Assembly: GCA_902462665.1 (NCBI GenBank)
Contig: CABQCM010000098.1
Coordinates: 1 to 5,956 of the forward strand
DNA from: an uncultured Oscillospiraceae bacterium
GTDB taxonomy: Bacteria > Bacillota > Clostridia > Oscillospirales > Acutalibacteraceae
Direction of reading: 5' to 3'
DNA: 5,956 nt
The position numbers and the translations under genes are program-made. Of the stretch, positions 5,308 to 5,956 are shown in pieces. Each line of letters opens with the position of its first letter. Within the stretch, counting starts at the first letter, position 1. The notes beneath the pieces were generated by a model. That model was given only the letters and a program-made list of their open reading frames with translations, did not search any database and was not told the DNA's origin.

Positions 5308-5352
5308 AAAAAGCCGCGGCTGGTGGCGTCTTGCCATCAGCCGCGGTTTTTT
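5308..5352. terminator. Bidirectional intrinsic terminator between convergent genes
   Basis: The GC-rich arm 5313-5327 pairs with 5333-5347 around the 5-nt loop GTCTT (15 pairs, two of them G-U). Flanking A5 (5308-5312) pairs with T5 (5348-5352), and the plus strand continues T-rich to 5359. On the minus strand the A-tract reads as a T-run, so the element can stop both the ribokinase transcript (73 nt after its stop codon) and the glycyl radical enzyme transcript (26 nt after its stop). Confidence 0.93.
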
Positions 5353-5378
5353 GTTTTTTGCGCGCTTGTTTCAGGTCT

Positions 5379-5956
5379 CTATCCGCGAATAATCCGATCT
5401 ACCACAAGCTGGCGGAAATCCTGCGAAAGATTACAGAAATAGGCCGAGAAACCGGTCACCCTCACCACCAGATCCGGATGCCGCTCGGGATGAGCATGCG
5501 CGTCGAGGATGGTGTCCTTATCCAAAATATTGATGTTGACCAGCGTGCCGTTGAGATCGCAGCAATAGGTCGTGAGGAAGCTGACCATTTTGGCCACGCC
5601 CCCCTCGTCCTTGCCGAGAATGGGATCAATTTCCAACTGGATGGGAGCCGTATTGCCCCACATGGGCTGCACCGACGAGACAGCCAGCGCCATGGCGGTC
5701 AACTCGCCTGATTCCTTAAAGCCAGGCAGCGGATTCGCGCCGTGATTGATGGGCTCGCCCGCACGGCGGCCATTGGGAGTTGCGCCCAGCACCCGGCCCA
5801 TGGGCAAGGTATTCGCCCAGGAGAAAAGCCCGGGAATCATGTTGAAACCATCCTTGGTGGGCCCTTTCTTGACCGCCTTGACAAAGATATCAATGAAACG
5901 CACGGCGTATTCGTCCGCCAAACTTCCGCCGCTGCCGTAGCGGGGAGTGCGGGAAA
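5379..5956 (-). CDS. Glycyl radical enzyme (pyruvate formate-lyase superfamily), C-terminal part
   Basis: Oxygen-sensitive radical enzyme; only the last ~192 residues are in the window and the 5' end lies beyond 5956. The frame stays open to the edge (SRTPRYGSGGS upstream of LADEYAVRF), so this is a truncation by the window, not a short gene. The glycyl radical motif VVRVTGFSAYF is near the C-terminus, with the radical-bearing Gly encoded at 5453-5451. The upstream GATPNGRRAGEP and HGANPLPG stretches are also typical of the superfamily. The Gly is normally activated by a radical-SAM activase, not seen here. The catalytic Cys region is outside the window. The segment before the Gly loop (LNGTLVNINILDKDTILDAH) differs from classical pyruvate formate-lyase, and the ending DFRQLVVDRIIRG is short. 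I therefore assign no substrate: diol dehydratase, amino-acid derivative lyase or decarboxylase subclasses all remain possible. It is convergent with ribokinase across a terminator. Confidence 0.93.
   Translation of the reverse strand, partial: SRTPRYGSGGSLADEYAVRFIDIFVKAVKKGPTKDGFNMIPGLFSWANTLPMGRVLGATPNGRRAGEPINHGANPLPGFKESGELTAMALAVSSVQPMWGNTAPIQLEIDPILGKDEGGVAKMVSFLTTYCCDLNGTLVNINILDKDTILDAHAHPERHPDLVVRVTGFSAYFCNLSQDFRQLVVDRIIRG

Noticed and set aside
1..5956. CRISPR array, tRNA/rRNA genes, insertion sequences, phage or defence genes
   Set aside because: No regularly spaced repeats, cloverleaf-type sequence, transposase motifs or terminal repeats were seen.

Overview
The window looks like a chromosomal segment of a strictly anaerobic, moderately GC-rich low-GC-phylum bacterium (Clostridia, perhaps an Oscillospiraceae/Ruminococcaceae-type gut or sediment organism). 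This placement is inferred from the gene mix: a glycyl radical enzyme, a stand-alone murC, AraC-type local regulation, strong purine-rich Shine-Dalgarno sites and a consensus sigma-A promoter. No ribosomal or other strict marker is present, so it is only an inference.

Layout, left to right. On the minus strand lie the first ~27 codons of an unrecognised gene running off the left edge (1-80), a GC-rich hairpin (154-181), murC (UDP-N-acetylmuramate-L-alanine ligase, 189-1613) and a cupin-plus-HTH AraC-family regulator (1681-2490). A 187-bp divergent control region (2491-2677) follows. On the plus strand are an ADP-ribosylglycohydrolase-family protein (2678-4027), a structured 284-nt spacer with several hairpins, and a ribokinase-type PfkB kinase (4312-5235). 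A strong bidirectional terminator (5308-5352) separates the ribokinase from the convergent C-terminal part of a glycyl radical enzyme of the pyruvate formate-lyase superfamily (5379 to the right edge, minus strand).

The most coherent unit is the centre: AraC regulator, ADP-ribosylglycohydrolase and ribokinase. The inferred logic is that a ribosylated small molecule or adduct is cleaved at its N- or O-ribosyl bond and the freed ribose is phosphorylated to ribose-5-phosphate, with the regulator controlling expression. No transporter is visible in the window. The control region is unusually well defined: a perfect-consensus leftward promoter (TTGACA, 17 bp, TATAAT) has its -10 box superposed on that of a rightward promoter, so the two cannot be occupied together. 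The rightward leader then contains a 26-bp palindrome and possibly a short leader ORF.

murC (peptidoglycan precursor synthesis) and the glycyl radical enzyme appear unrelated to this module. The catalytic cysteine region of the radical enzyme lies outside the window, so its substrate cannot be assigned.
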